This document shows positions 63,390 to 64,000 of a stretch of DNA of 64,000 nucleotides, in pieces (position 1 is the first letter of the stretch; the number at the start of each line of letters is the position of its first letter). The position numbers and the translations under genes are program-made. The notes beneath the pieces are model-generated. The model had not been told where the DNA came from. It saw only the letters and a program-made list of their open reading frames with translations, and ran no database searches. Source of the DNA: Castellaniella sp034675905 (lineage in GTDB: Bacteria; Pseudomonadota; Gammaproteobacteria; Burkholderiales; Burkholderiaceae_B); contig NZ_JAUCCV010000010.1 of the NCBI RefSeq assembly GCF_034675905.1, positions 1-64,000 of the forward strand, written 5' to 3'.

Positions 63390-64000
63390 ATGCGCAACAC
63401 CACATCCAAAGCGGTATTGACCGTGCTCGCGCTGGGATTCGCCGGCGCCTACGCGACCAGTGCCTCGGCGACCACCTTGGCCGACGTCCAGCAACGCGAC
63501 TATGTCCGTTGCGGGGTCAACACGGGCTTGCCAGGATTCGCCGCCCCTGACGACAAAGGCCAATGGGCAGGCCTGGACGTCGATTTCTGCCGCGCCGTCG
63601 CCGCCGCCGTTCTGGGCGACGCCACCAAGGTCCAGTTCGCGCCGCTGCCAGACAAAGAACGCTTCACGGCGCTGCAGACCGGCGCCATCGACCTGCTGGC
63701 GCACAACGCGACCTGGACGCTGACCCGGGATGCGGAACTGGGCGTCAGTTTCACCGGCGTCACGTTCTACGACGGCCAAGGATTCATGGTCAAGAAATCA
63801 CTGGGCGTCGATCACATCAAAGACCTGTCCGGCGCCACGGTCTGCACCATCACCGGCACCACCACCGAACTGAACCTGGCCGATTATTTCCGCGCCCACA
63901 AGATGAAGTACACCCCGCTGGTCGTGGACAACACGGCGGCATCCATCACGGCATTCAAAGACGGCCGCTGCGATACCCTGACATCGGATTCATCCCAGCT
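63390..64000 (+). CDS. Amino-acid ABC transporter binding protein (AapJ-like), partial
   Basis: The first 203 residues are in the window; the gene continues beyond 64000. Signal peptide to about residue 27 (TSASA). Family features of the general L-amino acid binding group: YVRCGVNTGLPGFAAPDD, GLDVDFCRAVAAAVLGD, RFTALQTGAIDLLAHNATWTLTRD and GATVCTITGTTTE. Permease and ATPase genes (aapQMP-like) are expected to follow. Confidence 0.9.
   Translation, partial: MRNTTSKAVLTVLALGFAGAYATSASATTLADVQQRDYVRCGVNTGLPGFAAPDDKGQWAGLDVDFCRAVAAAVLGDATKVQFAPLPDKERFTALQTGAIDLLAHNATWTLTRDAELGVSFTGVTFYDGQGFMVKKSLGVDHIKDLSGATVCTITGTTTELNLADYFRAHKMKYTPLVVDNTAASITAFKDGRCDTLTSDSSQ

Overview
The window looks like chromosomal DNA of a GC-rich betaproteobacterium, most likely an Alcaligenaceae (Bordetella/Castellaniella-like) facultative anaerobe. 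The basis is gene content: a complete biotin locus, a four-gene cluster matching the Bordetella lgm lipid A-glucosamine genes, a narKGHJI respiratory nitrate reductase operon, MsrPQ, and generally high-GC codon use. No rRNA gene is present, so the placement is an inference.

Layout. 1-3400: the right part of an AT-richer integrated element (MobV-type relaxase, tyrosine integrase, hairpin-rich spacer) next to a tRNA-Ala/Glu/Asp cluster. 3787-9164: bioA diverging from bioFCD and bioB. 9171-11399: two transporters. 11471-16214: molybdenum cofactor genes (moaC, moaD, moaE, moaB and moeA on +; mobA and moaA on -). 16228-21001: a UspA protein, a BLH-type phosphatase and the lgm-like lipid A cluster. 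21127-23407: nitric oxide detoxification (group III truncated globin, NnrS, NsrR-like regulator). 23472-32512: narK-G-H-J-I plus a parvulin isomerase, with an FNR-like box upstream of narK. 32725-41195: serA, two cyclic-di-GMP proteins and an OvoA-type ovothiol synthase. 41508-43772: a cystine-type ABC importer. 43773-47182: a 3.4 kb stretch with no recognisable gene and an extreme G-over-C bias. 47183-49642: an EamA exporter diverging from a MocR regulator. 49639-64000: ung, a GGDEF protein, azlCD, yajQ, a flavin reductase, a frameshifted glutamine-amidotransferase gene, mipA, a DUF2520 protein, msrQ, msrP, wrbA, an ABC exporter, an Old Yellow Enzyme, another EamA protein and the start of an amino-acid ABC binding protein.

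How it fits together. The Moco genes supply the cofactor needed by NarG (bis-MGD, hence mobA) and MsrP (Mo-MPT), both encoded here. Nitrate respiration produces nitrite and NO, and the globin-NnrS-NsrR operon handles NO. OvoA, MsrPQ, WrbA, the Old Yellow Enzyme and the cystine importer form a loose thiol/redox theme. Two GGDEF proteins, one GGDEF-EAL protein and YajQ point to cyclic-di-GMP signalling.

The least explained segment is 43773-47182. I see no encoded system there. Its long minus-strand reading frames look like by-products of base skew, and the segment should be checked first for being real sequence and then for being RNA.
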